A DNA stretch of 64,000 nucleotides from Thalassotalea sp. PP2-459 (GCF_001913705.1 NZ_MKQD01000018.1:1-64000), one strand, 5' to 3'; shown: positions 17,108 through 26,594, numbered from the stretch's first letter. The notes: generated by a model from the sequence alone, not told the origin. A program made the numbers and translations.

Positions 17108-17283
17108 AGTTACCTGCTTATTTTTATTGATTATTATTTTTATTCCAATAAGGCCAATTATGCTGATTGATCGAATTGGTGTTGTCTTCATCAGTGTAGT
17201 TACATTTTGAATAAATTTATACTTTGAAAGTCAATTTATTATGTAATATGCTGTTCACCTTTTTTAAAATTATAATTAAAACC

Positions 17284-18024
17284 ATGAAGTTACCTGTAGT
17301 TTTCCTCTATTTTTTGCTATTTACAACTGTTGGCTGTAGTTCACCTTCTACAGTGCATTTATATGCTAAGTTCTTAAAGCAAGCTGAGATTAATAAAATC
17401 AAAAACTCGTTAACACAAGCTGAAATGTTAGTAGAGGTAAATCGCTTACCCTTTCCAAACTCAATAGGTGACAATACCTTAATTTATGCGCCTAGTAAGG
17501 GAAGTAAGCAACAAGCTGAACAAGTAATGAATTTGTTGAACCAACTAGGTATTGTTATTGATAATACGGGGCTTATTCTTGCAAGTAATCATAGTTTTAG
17601 TGCAAATAATATGGGGTTATATATTGTTCCCGATGATATCGTTGCTCGTAACGCTATACATGTCGAACAAAAATATAATATCCCTTTAATAAATGAATAC
17701 GCGGCAAGAGATTGTCAAAACACTAGCACGTTAATATTACAAAAAAATGGCCAATTTCGTATTGAAGAAGACATATGGGATGCATCAAGAAAACTATATA
17801 ATGAGCATGTGTTTAAAGGTACTTGGAAGTTAAAAGAAGGTAATTTTTTATTCTTAGCAAGTCAACAACTCGACTTTACCTTAATTTTTGAACGCGCCCC
17901 ATTTTCACGTAAAATAGAAGAAGGTTTACTACAAGGTTATCAATTTTTACCAATGACGACCTACAGTAAAATGAACAACGCTGGGCGTATTTATTGCACT
18001 TATGAAATTAGCCAAGTCTTGTAG
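17284..18024 (+). CDS. Hypothetical lipoprotein
   Basis: This protein of about 246 residues has a lipoprotein signal peptide (MKLPVVFLYFLLFTTVGC), with lipidation expected at Cys18 and Ser next to it. The mature part has a first domain (about 25-110) with a strand-helix repeat containing AEMLVEVNRLPFPN. A second domain (about 125-245) contains LILQKNGQFRIEED and FKGTWKLKEGNFLFLASQ. No family is recognised. An in-frame TTG at 17224 and an ATG at 17248 exist, but the lipobox position favours 17284. It is divergent from the small membrane protein gene. Confidence 0.7.
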   Translation: MKLPVVFLYFLLFTTVGCSSPSTVHLYAKFLKQAEINKIKNSLTQAEMLVEVNRLPFPNSIGDNTLIYAPSKGSKQQAEQVMNLLNQLGIVIDNTGLILASNHSFSANNMGLYIVPDDIVARNAIHVEQKYNIPLINEYAARDCQNTSTLILQKNGQFRIEEDIWDASRKLYNEHVFKGTWKLKEGNFLFLASQQLDFTLIFERAPFSRKIEEGLLQGYQFLPMTTYSKMNNAGRIYCTYEISQVL

Positions 18025-18065
18025 TGATTTTTACAATTATGAATAATAGGTGTTTTATTTAACGT

Positions 18066-18608
18066 TTATGCGCTACGTGTGGATTTTTCTTTAAGTTGTT
18101 CATATTGTTGCGTTATTACGATTAAATCGGCGTTAACCTCATCAAGCTCTGCCTGTAGCGCACGTGATGTATTAATTGCTACTGTTTTTTCTTGCTGCAA
18201 TTGAATTTCCTTTGTTTTTGCTAAGGCTAGCTTTTCCTTTGATTCTTCAAGTAAAGCGATTAATCGAATAACGTCTTTGTTTTCTGTAAAAACTTGGTCA
18301 TGGCCAAGTTTATTTTCAACGACTCCTTCTTCTTCAATAAGTGCGTTTGCTTTTTGAGCGAGGTAAAAATAAACCAATCGAGCGATGAAAAATAGGCCTG
18401 TTAATAAAAGCGTAAGAATATATTGATGATCAGTTTCTGTTATTGCGGTATTAATTTTACTGCTAAAACTTCCACTGCTGGTAAACAATGAAATAAAGAA
18501 TTGGTGATGACAAATAAGCCAGATAATCGCATAAACGAGCAAGAAGTTAGGTGCTTTAGGTTGCGCTCGGTGAAACAAAACTACGTTTTTTAAAAACGAT
18601 TGGAACAT
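18066..18608 (-). CDS. Membrane protein with C-terminal coiled coil
   Basis: This 180-residue protein has two hydrophobic segments (about 23-41 and 63-83) followed by a long charged heptad-rich region (about 95-178; EESKEKLALAKTKEIQLQQEKT...LQAELDEVNADLIVITQQYEQLKEK) that should form a coiled coil in the cytosol. ATG 18608 is chosen because AAAAGGA lies 5-6 bases upstream. The open frame extends further to 18734 through a very basic stretch with no ribosome site. No function is assigned. Confidence 0.7.
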   Translation of the reverse strand: MFQSFLKNVVLFHRAQPKAPNFLLVYAIIWLICHHQFFISLFTSSGSFSSKINTAITETDHQYILTLLLTGLFFIARLVYFYLAQKANALIEEEGVVENKLGHDQVFTENKDVIRLIALLEESKEKLALAKTKEIQLQQEKTVAINTSRALQAELDEVNADLIVITQQYEQLKEKSTRSA

Positions 18609-18839
18609 AAAAATCCTTTTATTACTTGACGCCATATTCAATAAGTTTACTGTGTTAATTACTTTATTTATATGATTTTCGTTATTAGGGGTTGTTATTT
18701 TTCTGCGGCGTTTTCGCTTATTTATGTAGAACAACTTTATTACATAAGTTTATCCTTGTACAAACACCAAATATTACGTCGTAAAAAGTGTACAGACAAT
18801 TTCAACATGTCCTTAAGTGATCATTTCTATCAAAAAACT

Positions 18840-18875
18840 CTTGAATAATCATCATTAAATTTATGATTATTCAAG
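18840..18875. promoter_or_regulatory. Perfect inverted repeat in the divergent promoter region
   Basis: A 13-bp perfect inverted repeat (18840-18852 with 18863-18875, 10-nt spacer) lies in the 385-bp space between the coiled-coil gene and the RND operon. No gene was found in that space. It could be a repressor operator for the efflux genes; no TetR-type gene is adjacent. Confidence 0.5.
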
Positions 18876-18993
18876 ATGTGTTATTTTGTAACTGTGCTTT
18901 TAAGATAAATGTACAATAATCTGAGATATCTGACCTCCGCATGTAATAATTCTTTTGTATACTATATTCATGTATTTTTTGAGTGTGACCAAG

Positions 18994-20046
18994 ATGTATT
19001 CAACACAATCAGGTAAAGCCTTATTTCCTTTTATCATTACCCTTTTAGTAGGGTTGTGTATTTATTTATATTTACCGACCAGCCAAGGTGAAAAAAACGC
19101 AATGGCAGGTACGGCAACACAAGTTATGGCGCATAAAGCGACCCTACAAGAAAATGCAGTGCTAATTGAAGCGATTGGAAGTGCGCGTGCTAATCAAGCG
19201 ATTTACATAAAAAGTGCCCAAAGTGATTACCTTATCGATATTTTCTTTGATGATGGTGACTTTGTTGCTAAAGGTCAAAAACTGGTGCAATTACAATCTG
19301 AAGAAGAAAAAATAGCCGTAAAAGAGTTAAGCATTAATTTAGATGAAGAACAGCGCCAATTAAATCGACTAAAGGAACTTTCTCGCTCGCAAGCAACAGC
19401 TAAATCAATGTTAGAAGAGCAAGTTTCCATTGTGGAAGCAACAAAAGCGCAATTAGAAAGTGCGAAAACTAAACTTGCGGAAATGACGATAACAGCACCA
19501 TTTACTGGTCTATTGGGAAAACGTGAAGTATCGATTGGTAGTTTTGTGAATACGGCGACTAACATCACAACCTTAGATGATATCAGTGTTATTAAAGTTG
19601 ACTTTAAAGTACCGGAAAAGTATCTCGCGCAATTGCAGTTAGGAATGAAAGTTGTGACTAGAAATGATGCATACCCTGAGCGCACTTTTACAGGTGAAGT
19701 TACACATATCAGTTCTCGCATTGATGCAGCAACACGCAGTGTAGAAGTTACCGCGAGTTTTGCGAATGAACAACGTTTGCTTAGACCAGGCATGCTTTTA
19801 GAGACTTCATTACAACTCAGTTCCGCTCAAGCGATAATGATCCCAGAAAAAGCGGTGATCCCACTAAAAGATCAACATTTTGTTTTTGCAATTGAAAACG
19901 GTATTGCTAACAAAGTAGAAGTGCATGTTGTTAGCCGCCATGATGGCTGGGTTGCTATTGATGAAGGCTTAACTGATGGACAACAAATTGTAACCGAAGG
20001 GCTAATTAAAATACGTTCTGGCAGCAAAGTTAGTATTAAGGGGTAA
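18994..20046 (+). CDS. RND efflux periplasmic adaptor (membrane fusion protein)
   Basis: This protein of about 350 residues links an inner-membrane RND pump to an outer-membrane channel. It has an N-terminal membrane anchor (about 9-26) and a barrel-sandwich/lipoyl region (SDYLIDIFFDDGDFVAKGQKLVQL). The alpha-helical hairpin is short (about 100-150), followed by a second lipoyl half (MTITAPFTGLLGKREVSIGSFV) and a beta-barrel with RSVEVTASFANEQRLLRPGMLLE. The start is uncertain: TTG 18955, ATG 18970 and ATG 18994 are in frame. The pump gene follows after 5 bp. No outer-membrane channel gene is present, so a shared TolC-like protein is probably used. Confidence 0.9.
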   Translation: MYSTQSGKALFPFIITLLVGLCIYLYLPTSQGEKNAMAGTATQVMAHKATLQENAVLIEAIGSARANQAIYIKSAQSDYLIDIFFDDGDFVAKGQKLVQLQSEEEKIAVKELSINLDEEQRQLNRLKELSRSQATAKSMLEEQVSIVEATKAQLESAKTKLAEMTITAPFTGLLGKREVSIGSFVNTATNITTLDDISVIKVDFKVPEKYLAQLQLGMKVVTRNDAYPERTFTGEVTHISSRIDAATRSVEVTASFANEQRLLRPGMLLETSLQLSSAQAIMIPEKAVIPLKDQHFVFAIENGIANKVEVHVVSRHDGWVAIDEGLTDGQQIVTEGLIKIRSGSKVSIKG

Positions 20047-20051
20047 TTGAA

Positions 20052-23000
20052 ATGAAAATTACCGATACAAGCGTAAAGCGTCCAGTCTTTGCCATTGTTA
20101 TAAACTTGTTGTTATTAACGTTTGGTATTGTGGCTTTTACCATGCTGCCATTGCGAGAATATCCTGATATTGAATCGCCAATAGTTAGTGTTAGCACCAG
20201 CTATACAGGGGCAAGTGCTGAAATCATTGAAACCAAAATCACTCAAGTATTAGAAAATAGAATTTCGGGCATAGAAGGGATCAAAAGTATTAACTCTTCA
20301 AGTCGTAATGGTCGCTCTAATATCACTATCGAATTTAATATTAGTCGAGACATTGATGCTGCATCTAATGATGTGCGTGAACGTGTTGCCAGAGCGTTAG
20401 ATAGCTTACCTGAGCAAGTTAACCCGCCAGAGGTGTCAAAGTCTAACAGTGATGAAAGTCCAATAGCTTGGTTTGTTTTAAACAGCACCACCATGAATTC
20501 ATTACAATTGTCTGATTATGCGCAACGTTTTATTGTTGACCGTTTAGCCGTTGTAGATGGTGTCTCTAATGTTCGTGTCGGTGGTGAGCGAAAATACGCC
20601 ATGAAGGTGTGGCTTAATCGCAAAGCTATGGCTGCGCGTGGCATTACAAGTAGTGATATTGAAAACACACTTAGAACTGAAAATGTTGAATTGCCTGCAG
20701 GTGAAATAGAATCTGTAGATCGAGATTTTACTGTTCGCACGGCAAGAAGTTATAAAGATCAAACTGACTTTAGAAACCTCGTTATTAAACGCGGTGAAGA
20801 TGGCTATTTAGTGCGTCTCGGTGAAGTGGCCGATGTACACCTTGAAGCGGCTGACGACGAAAGCTTATTCCGAGGCAATGGGCGTAACATGATTGGCTTG
20901 GGCATTGTAAAACAAGCGAAAGCTAATACGTTAACCGTTGTTGATAATGCGCGAGCAGAACTTGAAAACATCAAACGTAATTTGCCTGAAGGTACCACCA
21001 TAGGTGATAGCTACGACTCGTCTATTTTTATTAAAGAATCCATTGATGAAGTTTACCGAACGTTAGCCATCTCTATGGCATTGGTTGTGCTAGTAATTTA
21101 CCTGTTTTTGGGGAATATTCGCGCAACATTGATCCCTGCTGTTACTGTACCTGTCGCTTTGATCGGTAGTTTTATGTTTTTACTCGCGATGGACTACTCG
21201 ATAAATTTATTAACGTTATTAGCGTTAGTACTCGCAATTGGCTTAGTCGTTGATGATGCTATTGTGATGCTTGAAAACATTCACCGTCGAATTGAACTAG
21301 GTGAACCTCCTTTATTAGCAGCTTACCGCGGTGCAAGAGAGGTTGGCTTTGCGATAATCGCGACAACGTTAGTGCTTATTTCAGTATTTGTACCGTTGGT
21401 ATTTATGGATGGTCGCATAGGTGCGTTATTTACAGAGTTTGCTATGGCGGTAAGTGCTGCAGTATTTTTCTCTAGCATTACCGCGTTAACATTATCTCCT
21501 GCGCTTTGTTCAAAAGTATTAAAAGCTTCAGAAAAAGAAAGTAAATTTAGTCAATGGATGGATAAAACCTTTCACCGTATCGAAGAAGCGTATAAGAACT
21601 CTATTCGTTCAAATATGTTACGTAAGTGGGGCTTAGTAATCACCATGTTATTGGCAGGATTTGCGAGTTATTCACTTTATCAACAAGTCCCTTCGGAACT
21701 AACACCTAAAGAAGATCGTGGTACTTTTTTCTTAATGATGAATGGCCCAGAAGGGGCAAGTTATGAGAATAATGCAGCAAATATGGCAAAAATTGAAGAA
21801 AGATTAATGCCTTATTCTCAATCTGGCGAGTTAAGTCGTGTGTTAATTCGTGTGCCAGGTTGGGGCGGACGAGGTGGTGTTGCTATTGTTGGTATGGCTG
21901 ACTGGGATGAGCGTAAACGCTCTACATGGGAAGTCATGGATGAAATAAGCGGTAAAATGCAAGAGGTTACTGACGTTCGTGCTTTTGCAATAATGCGCCG
22001 AGGCATCGGTGGTGGTGGCTCTTCTCGGCCAATAGAGTTTGTGTTACAAGGTAATGATTACGCACAACTGGCTGATTGGCGTGATCGTATTATTAAACGT
22101 GCTGAAACTAATCCTGGCTTGGTTCGTATTGACCATGATTACAAAGAAACATTTCCACAGTTTCTCGTCAATATTGATAAAAATAAAGCAGCTGATTTAG
22201 GTGTTTCTGTCTCTGAAATAGGCAGAACCTTAGAAACTATGTTGGGTCAACGCCGTGCAACAACGTTTATTGATCGTGGTGAAGAATATGATGTTATTCT
22301 AAAAGGCACGAAAAAAGACTTTACGAACCCTACTGACATTTCCAATATTTATTTAAAATCGCGTAGTGGTGAATTGGTCCCGTTAGATAGTTTAATAACG
22401 TTAACGGAAGAGGCAACTGCATCAAGGCTTAATCGTTATAATCGTATGCGAGCTATTACCTTAAGTGCTAATTTAGCTGATGGTTATACGTTAGAAGAAG
22501 CGCTGAACTTTCTTAATCAAGTCGCTGCTGAAGAAAACGACATTGATGGTGCTATAGATTACAAAGGTGAATCACAGCTTTTCTATGAAGGTGCATCTGC
22601 GATGACTTACGTGTTTATTTTAGCACTTACCGTAACGTTTTTAGTGTTAGCGGCACAATTTGAAAGTTTTGTTCATCCGTTTGTGATCATGTTAACGGTA
22701 CCGTTAGGCTTAGTTGGCGCTTTATTTGGTTTATGGTCGACAGGGTTAACTATTAATATTTATAGTCAAATTGGTATTGTGATGTTGATTGGGTTAAGTG
22801 CGAAAAATGGCATACTTATCGTTGAATTTACCAATCAATTACGCGATAAAGGGGTTGAGTTTAAAGAGGCCATTGTGCAAGCAGCAGCACAACGTTTACG
22901 CCCAATCATTATGACATCGTTAACAACGGTAATGAGCTCAGTACCGCTTGTATTGGCATCTGGTCCAGGCGCTGAAAGCCGAATGGTTATTGGTGTTGTC

Positions 23001-23150
23001 GTGTTTACTGGTGTTATAGTTGCTACGTTATTAACCTTGTTTATTATTCCTGCGGCGTATTATGCCTTAGCGAAAAATACGCAATCTCCTGAATTTTTAC
23101 AAAATAAACTTGATAGCCAAGCTCAAGAAAAACCATTACAACAGCAATAA
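20052..23150 (+). CDS. RND multidrug efflux pump, inner-membrane subunit (HAE1 type)
   Basis: This 1,032-residue proton-driven exporter of the AcrB/MexF superfamily has twelve membrane helices and two large periplasmic loops. The N-terminus SVKRPVFAIVINLLLL and the porter-domain PLREYPDIESPIVSVST are diagnostic. The proton-relay aspartates are in LVVDDAIVMLENIHRR (about 400), and the matching lysine is in GLSAKNGILIVEF (about 918). The substrate cannot be deduced. A glycine-rich stretch (RVPGWGGRGG and RRGIGGGGSS, about 600-657) lies in the second porter loop. It is co-transcribed with the adaptor and ends at a strong hairpin. Confidence 0.95.
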   Translation: MKITDTSVKRPVFAIVINLLLLTFGIVAFTMLPLREYPDIESPIVSVSTSYTGASAEIIETKITQVLENRISGIEGIKSINSSSRNGRSNITIEFNISRDIDAASNDVRERVARALDSLPEQVNPPEVSKSNSDESPIAWFVLNSTTMNSLQLSDYAQRFIVDRLAVVDGVSNVRVGGERKYAMKVWLNRKAMAARGITSSDIENTLRTENVELPAGEIESVDRDFTVRTARSYKDQTDFRNLVIKRGEDGYLVRLGEVADVHLEAADDESLFRGNGRNMIGLGIVKQAKANTLTVVDNARAELENIKRNLPEGTTIGDSYDSSIFIKESIDEVYRTLAISMALVVLVIYLFLGNIRATLIPAVTVPVALIGSFMFLLAMDYSINLLTLLALVLAIGLVVDDAIVMLENIHRRIELGEPPLLAAYRGAREVGFAIIATTLVLISVFVPLVFMDGRIGALFTEFAMAVSAAVFFSSITALTLSPALCSKVLKASEKESKFSQWMDKTFHRIEEAYKNSIRSNMLRKWGLVITMLLAGFASYSLYQQVPSELTPKEDRGTFFLMMNGPEGASYENNAANMAKIEERLMPYSQSGELSRVLIRVPGWGGRGGVAIVGMADWDERKRSTWEVMDEISGKMQEVTDVRAFAIMRRGIGGGGSSRPIEFVLQGNDYAQLADWRDRIIKRAETNPGLVRIDHDYKETFPQFLVNIDKNKAADLGVSVSEIGRTLETMLGQRRATTFIDRGEEYDVILKGTKKDFTNPTDISNIYLKSRSGELVPLDSLITLTEEATASRLNRYNRMRAITLSANLADGYTLEEALNFLNQVAAEENDIDGAIDYKGESQLFYEGASAMTYVFILALTVTFLVLAAQFESFVHPFVIMLTVPLGLVGALFGLWSTGLTINIYSQIGIVMLIGLSAKNGILIVEFTNQLRDKGVEFKEAIVQAAAQRLRPIIMTSLTTVMSSVPLVLASGPGAESRMVIGVVVFTGVIVATLLTLFIIPAAYYALAKNTQSPEFLQNKLDSQAQEKPLQQQ

Positions 23151-23159
23151 CACCATGTT

Positions 23160-23197
23160 TGTTGGCTTAACACAGTTTTTACTGTGTTAAGCCAACA
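23160..23197. terminator. Bidirectional terminator after the RND operon
   Basis: A perfect 17-bp inverted repeat (23160-23176 with 23181-23197) with a TTTT loop lies between the convergent RND and choice-of-anchor genes, 10 and 3 bp from their ends. Confidence 0.8.
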
Positions 23198-23199
23198 TA

Positions 23200-23958
23200 T
23201 TAACGTCTTATTTTTATTAAGCTTATAGTTACTAATAGTGCTAGTAATGCATAAATACTACCGCCGTGACCATGGCTTTCGCTTTCATAAACAACATCGG
23301 CGTAATCAGGATCATAATCAGTGCTTTCTAGCGGTAAAGCATATAAATCGTTAGTATCATTTGCACTATATGTGGCTACAATATCAGGGTAGCCAACTTC
23401 ATATAAATCAATTAATACATCATAATATTCAGGAATATAGCCCTGATTTAACGTCGTATAAACTTCATATTCGTCATTGTCATCTTCACCAATAATCACA
23501 AAGTCTTCAGTGGTGTAATAATGTATCCAATCACCACCATTTTTACTTAAATAAAGTTCGGCATAAACCTTAGCTGAGTTGATGTGATCATAACTGTAAA
23601 CATCCGCATCAAACGTAACGCTAAAGGTTTGGAAAAAGCCATCTTGGTCATAATCTTCGATAAGTTGGGCGTACCCTTGGTAAATTGAAAAACTTTGATA
23701 AATACGTGATGCCGATTTTTGACTATTGTTTATCATTTGTTTTTTGGCAGATTTTCGCTTTAGCACTTGGTCTCTAGATAGGCCTACTAATTGATTTTCT
23801 AATTTATCGCCATCTTTTAACTGACGTAGCGCTGTTGATGCATCCCATGTAACTTTGGCTGCCGAGATGCTTTTACTTTCTAGCGTTTGCGAAGCTGCAT
23901 TTACCGGTAACGTCATTAGTACGCCTAATATTGCAATAGTTGTGATAGTGTGAGTCAT
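23200..23958 (-). CDS. Exported choice-of-anchor H-type protein with GlyGly-CTERM tail
   Basis: This 252-residue secreted protein has a signal peptide (about 1-22, VNAASQ). The central domain is rich in Tyr and Asp (YAQLIEDYDQDGFFQTFSVTFDADVYSYD). The C-terminus is HGHGGS, one hydrophobic helix and KIRR. That tail is the GlyGly-CTERM signal, which rhombosortase cleaves so the protein can be anchored or passed on to the type II secretion route. The central domain fits the choice-of-anchor H family, whose role is unknown. It is divergent from the PepSY/PhoPQ-like operon. Confidence 0.8.
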   Translation of the reverse strand: MTHTITTIAILGVLMTLPVNAASQTLESKSISAAKVTWDASTALRQLKDGDKLENQLVGLSRDQVLKRKSAKKQMINNSQKSASRIYQSFSIYQGYAQLIEDYDQDGFFQTFSVTFDADVYSYDHINSAKVYAELYLSKNGGDWIHYYTTEDFVIIGEDDNDEYEVYTTLNQGYIPEYYDVLIDLYEVGYPDIVATYSANDTNDLYALPLESTDYDPDYADVVYESESHGHGGSIYALLALLVTISLIKIRR

Positions 23959-24063
23959 GAGCCATCCTCGAAATAAAAAATATGCTTTATTAAAACGTGT
24001 TTATTCTGAATGCTTCCTGAACGATATAATTTTGTTTTTATTTGGTTTATTAGGCGTTTTTTG

Positions 24064-24096
24064 TTCAGTTCGTATTCAGTTTCTACTTGATAGATT
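24064..24096 (+). promoter_or_regulatory. Response-regulator box and promoter of the PepSY-PhoPQ-like operon
   Basis: A direct repeat TTCAG-N6-TTCAG (24064-24068 and 24075-24079, one helical turn apart) is followed after 11 bp by a -10-like TAGATT (24091-24096). The same arrangement, base spacing included, precedes the DUF3300 gene at 26528-26560. The geometry matches the way OmpR/PhoP-type regulators sit just upstream of the -10 element. Confidence 0.7.
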
Positions 24097-24156
24097 GTCA
24101 TCAAACTCGATTACTTTTACACTGACAGGGTTGTTATCATAGGCACGGTATTTTAA

Positions 24157-24447
24157 ATGAATTTTTGTACGGTAGTTCGCTCCATTATTTTAATCGTTAT
24201 GTTGTTTTCACTTAACAGCTATACGCCTGTTTATGCTCAGCCATTTGAAGCAGGAAAAACGTATAGGGTAGCAAATGCAAAACAAGCAGCGCGTTTAGTA
24301 AAAGCGCGTATTGGTGGCAAAGTGTTGAAAGTTCAACGTACCAACGTAAAAGGTAACCTAGGCTACCGGGTTAAAGTGTTAACCAATAAAGGCCATGTAG
24401 TGTCGGTAATAGTAGATGCGGTAAGCGGAAAAATAGTAGGAAGATAG
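24157..24447 (+). CDS. Small exported PepSY-domain protein
   Basis: This 96-residue protein has a signal peptide (about 1-27, ending VYAQ) and one PepSY domain: AKQAARLVKARIGGKVLKVQRTNVKGNLGYRVKVLTNKG, then VIVDAVSGKIVGR. Small periplasmic PepSY proteins are frequently encoded with two-component systems and are suspected to be sensor accessory or inhibitory proteins. It is the first gene of the operon, and the response regulator begins 2 bp after its stop. Confidence 0.88.
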   Translation: MNFCTVVRSIILIVMLFSLNSYTPVYAQPFEAGKTYRVANAKQAARLVKARIGGKVLKVQRTNVKGNLGYRVKVLTNKGHVVSVIVDAVSGKIVGR

Positions 24448-24449
24448 CG

Positions 24450-25127
24450 ATGCGGTTATTACTTGTAGAAGACGATATTACTTTACAAACGCAATTAAAA
24501 GATCAATTAGAACAGGCTAAATATAGTGTTGATTGTGCCGACGATGGTGAAATAGGTTTATTTCAAGCGACAGAATATCAATATGACGCGGCCATTATTG
24601 ATTTAGGCTTACCTAAGCTTGATGGTAAATCGCTCATTGAAAAAATACGCGCGCAAGATATTAAATACCCGATTATTGTCTTAACTGCACGCGATAGATG
24701 GCAAGATAAAGTTGAAGGCTTAGACGCTGGCGCTGATGATTATTTAACGAAACCTTTTCAAGTGGAAGAATTACTTGCAAGGTTAAACGCTTTAATCCGT
24801 CGCAGTGTAGGACAAGCAAGCCCTGTTATCACGAATGGCCCATTTTCAATTGATACCACGAGTATGGTCGTTAGTGTTAATAAAGAAACAGTTCCATTAA
24901 GCAGCTATGAATACAAAGTGTTCGAATACATGATGTTACACATGGGGCATGTTATTTCTAAAACACAATTAACCGAACATATCTATGATCAAGATTTTGA
25001 TCTTGATTCTAATGTCATTGAAGTGTTTGTAAGACGGCTACGTAAAAAGCTTGACCCTGACAGTAGTTTGCAATTTATTGAAACGTTACGTGGCCAAGGT
25101 TATCGCCTCAAACAGTTTGAACAATAG
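24450..25127 (+). CDS. OmpR/PhoP-family response regulator
   Basis: This 225-residue protein has a receiver domain (about 1-115) with acidic residues at 8-9 (VEDD), phospho-acceptor Asp51 (IIDLGLPKLDG), Thr in VLTARDRW, and Lys in DYLTKPF. A winged-helix domain (about 130-222) follows, with SSYEYKVFEYMMLHMGHVISKTQL and FVRRLRKKLD. It is paired with the PhoQ-like kinase 15 bp downstream. The TTCAG direct repeats upstream of its own operon and of the DUF3300 gene are the probable binding sites. The signal is unknown; divalent cations or cationic peptides are possible by analogy with PhoPQ. Confidence 0.94.
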   Translation: MRLLLVEDDITLQTQLKDQLEQAKYSVDCADDGEIGLFQATEYQYDAAIIDLGLPKLDGKSLIEKIRAQDIKYPIIVLTARDRWQDKVEGLDAGADDYLTKPFQVEELLARLNALIRRSVGQASPVITNGPFSIDTTSMVVSVNKETVPLSSYEYKVFEYMMLHMGHVISKTQLTEHIYDQDFDLDSNVIEVFVRRLRKKLDPDSSLQFIETLRGQGYRLKQFEQ

Positions 25128-25142
25128 TTGAGCTAACGCCTG

Positions 25143-26489
25143 ATGGTTCAACTAAATAATTGGTTCAACTCGCTTAAGTCACGGTTAGTCGTCAGTGCTG
25201 TTTTTATGGTGGTTGTGTTATTGCCCATTGTTGGTATAACCATTATTAAAGCATATCAAGGCCATATGGAGTCTGGTGTTAATAATGAACTGACCGCTTA
25301 TTCATATAGCTTACTTACTGTCGCTGAATATGAGCAAGGACAGCTGCAAATGCCAGAAGTTCTGGCAGAGAATCGGTTTAATATCGTTCAATCAGGTTTA
25401 TATGCCGCCATTTCGGATAAAAAGACCAACCAACTTCTCTGGCAATCGCAATCTCTACTTGCTATTGCATTGCCTGATAAAATGCCATCGCCTGCTGTAG
25501 GTGATGAACGCTTCACCACCGTTACAATTGATGACAAAGATCATTTTATTTACAGTTTTTCTGTACTGTTTTCTGATCTAGCAGGTGAACATGTTGTTAC
25601 GTTACACCTTATTAAAGATCAATCGAGCTTTTTGGTGTTAATGGCTGAGTTTAAACAGCAACTATGGTTAGGGTTGCTGATATTAATGGCCGTTTTATTA
25701 TTATTACAATATGTGTGGTTACGTTGGAGTTTACAGCCGTTGTCTCGACTAACAGCCGAAATTTCAGCAATAGAGCAAGGTAAAAGTAAGCAACTTTCTT
25801 CACGTTATCCACTTGAACTTCAACAAGTGACTGAACAGCTTAATAACCTACTTGATACGGAAAAAATGCAGCGTACTCGCTATCGAAACGCACTTTCTGA
25901 TCTTGCACATAGCTTAAAAACCCCCCTTGCGGTTATTCAGGGGGATGTAAACACCAAGAATACGGCGAATGTGCAAGAGCAAATTGATGTGATGAATTTG
26001 ATGATTGAACATCAATTAAAACGTGCACAAAGTGCAGGGCATGCTGCATGGTATTTAGGCGTTCCGGTTGCACCTTGTTTACAAAAATTAATCAATAGCC
26101 TAGAAAAGATATACCGTGAAAAAGCACTTATTATCGATAGCCAATGTGATGAACAGCTAATGTTTAAAGGCGATGAAGCAGATCTGCTTGAAATATTGGG
26201 TAACTTACTCGATAACGCCTGTAAAGCGGCAAAATCAATTGTATCAATTGAGATACTAAGTATTGATAATAAGCTGGTCATTAACGTTGAAGATGATGGT
26301 GAAGGGATTGCAAAAGCAGATGTAGCTAAGATCTTAAAACGTGGAAAACGCGCAGATACCTATCAACAAGGACACGGTATTGGTTTAGCGATTGTACGTG
26401 ATTTAGTAGACAGCTATAAAGGAACACTCGCTATTACTGACTCAGCTACCTATGGCGGAGCATGTTTTACCTTATCATTTAACCAATAA
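25143..26489 (+). CDS. PhoQ-like sensor histidine kinase
   Basis: This 448-residue inner-membrane kinase has a first helix at about 15-35, a periplasmic sensor of about 130 residues, a second helix at about 173-192, and a HAMP-like linker (RLTAEISAIEQGK). The H-box is LSDLAHSLKTPLAVIQGD with phospho-accepting His256, the form typical of PhoQ-type kinases. The ATPase domain has NLLDNACKAAK (N box), VEDDGEGI and HGIGLAIVRDL. It forms an operon with the PepSY protein and response regulator. Confidence 0.93.
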   Translation: MVQLNNWFNSLKSRLVVSAVFMVVVLLPIVGITIIKAYQGHMESGVNNELTAYSYSLLTVAEYEQGQLQMPEVLAENRFNIVQSGLYAAISDKKTNQLLWQSQSLLAIALPDKMPSPAVGDERFTTVTIDDKDHFIYSFSVLFSDLAGEHVVTLHLIKDQSSFLVLMAEFKQQLWLGLLILMAVLLLLQYVWLRWSLQPLSRLTAEISAIEQGKSKQLSSRYPLELQQVTEQLNNLLDTEKMQRTRYRNALSDLAHSLKTPLAVIQGDVNTKNTANVQEQIDVMNLMIEHQLKRAQSAGHAAWYLGVPVAPCLQKLINSLEKIYREKALIIDSQCDEQLMFKGDEADLLEILGNLLDNACKAAKSIVSIEILSIDNKLVINVEDDGEGIAKADVAKILKRGKRADTYQQGHGIGLAIVRDLVDSYKGTLAITDSATYGGACFTLSFNQ

Positions 26490-26527
26490 CTTCTTTATTT
26501 TTGGAACATTTTCATTTAATAAACCTA

Positions 26528-26560
26528 TTCAGCCTTCATTCAGTTTACTTAGCGTAAATT
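26528..26560 (+). promoter_or_regulatory. Response-regulator box and promoter of the DUF3300 gene
   Basis: TTCAG-N6-TTCAG (26528-26532, 26539-26543) is followed after 11 bp by TAAATT (26555-26560). This is the same layout as at 24064-24096. The ATG is 34 bp further on. Confidence 0.7.
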
Positions 26561-26594
26561 AACCTTAACACCACAATTAGGTTAAGGCGGGAAG

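Noticed and set aside
19275-19793. 172-codon minus-strand open frame
   Set aside because: Mirror frame of the RND adaptor; low-complexity Ser/Thr-rich translation with no motif.
23957-24142. 61-codon plus-strand open frame between the choice-of-anchor and PepSY genes
   Set aside because: No ribosome site, and it covers the promoter and TTCAG box of the PepSY operon; its hydrophobic stretch has no family resemblance.
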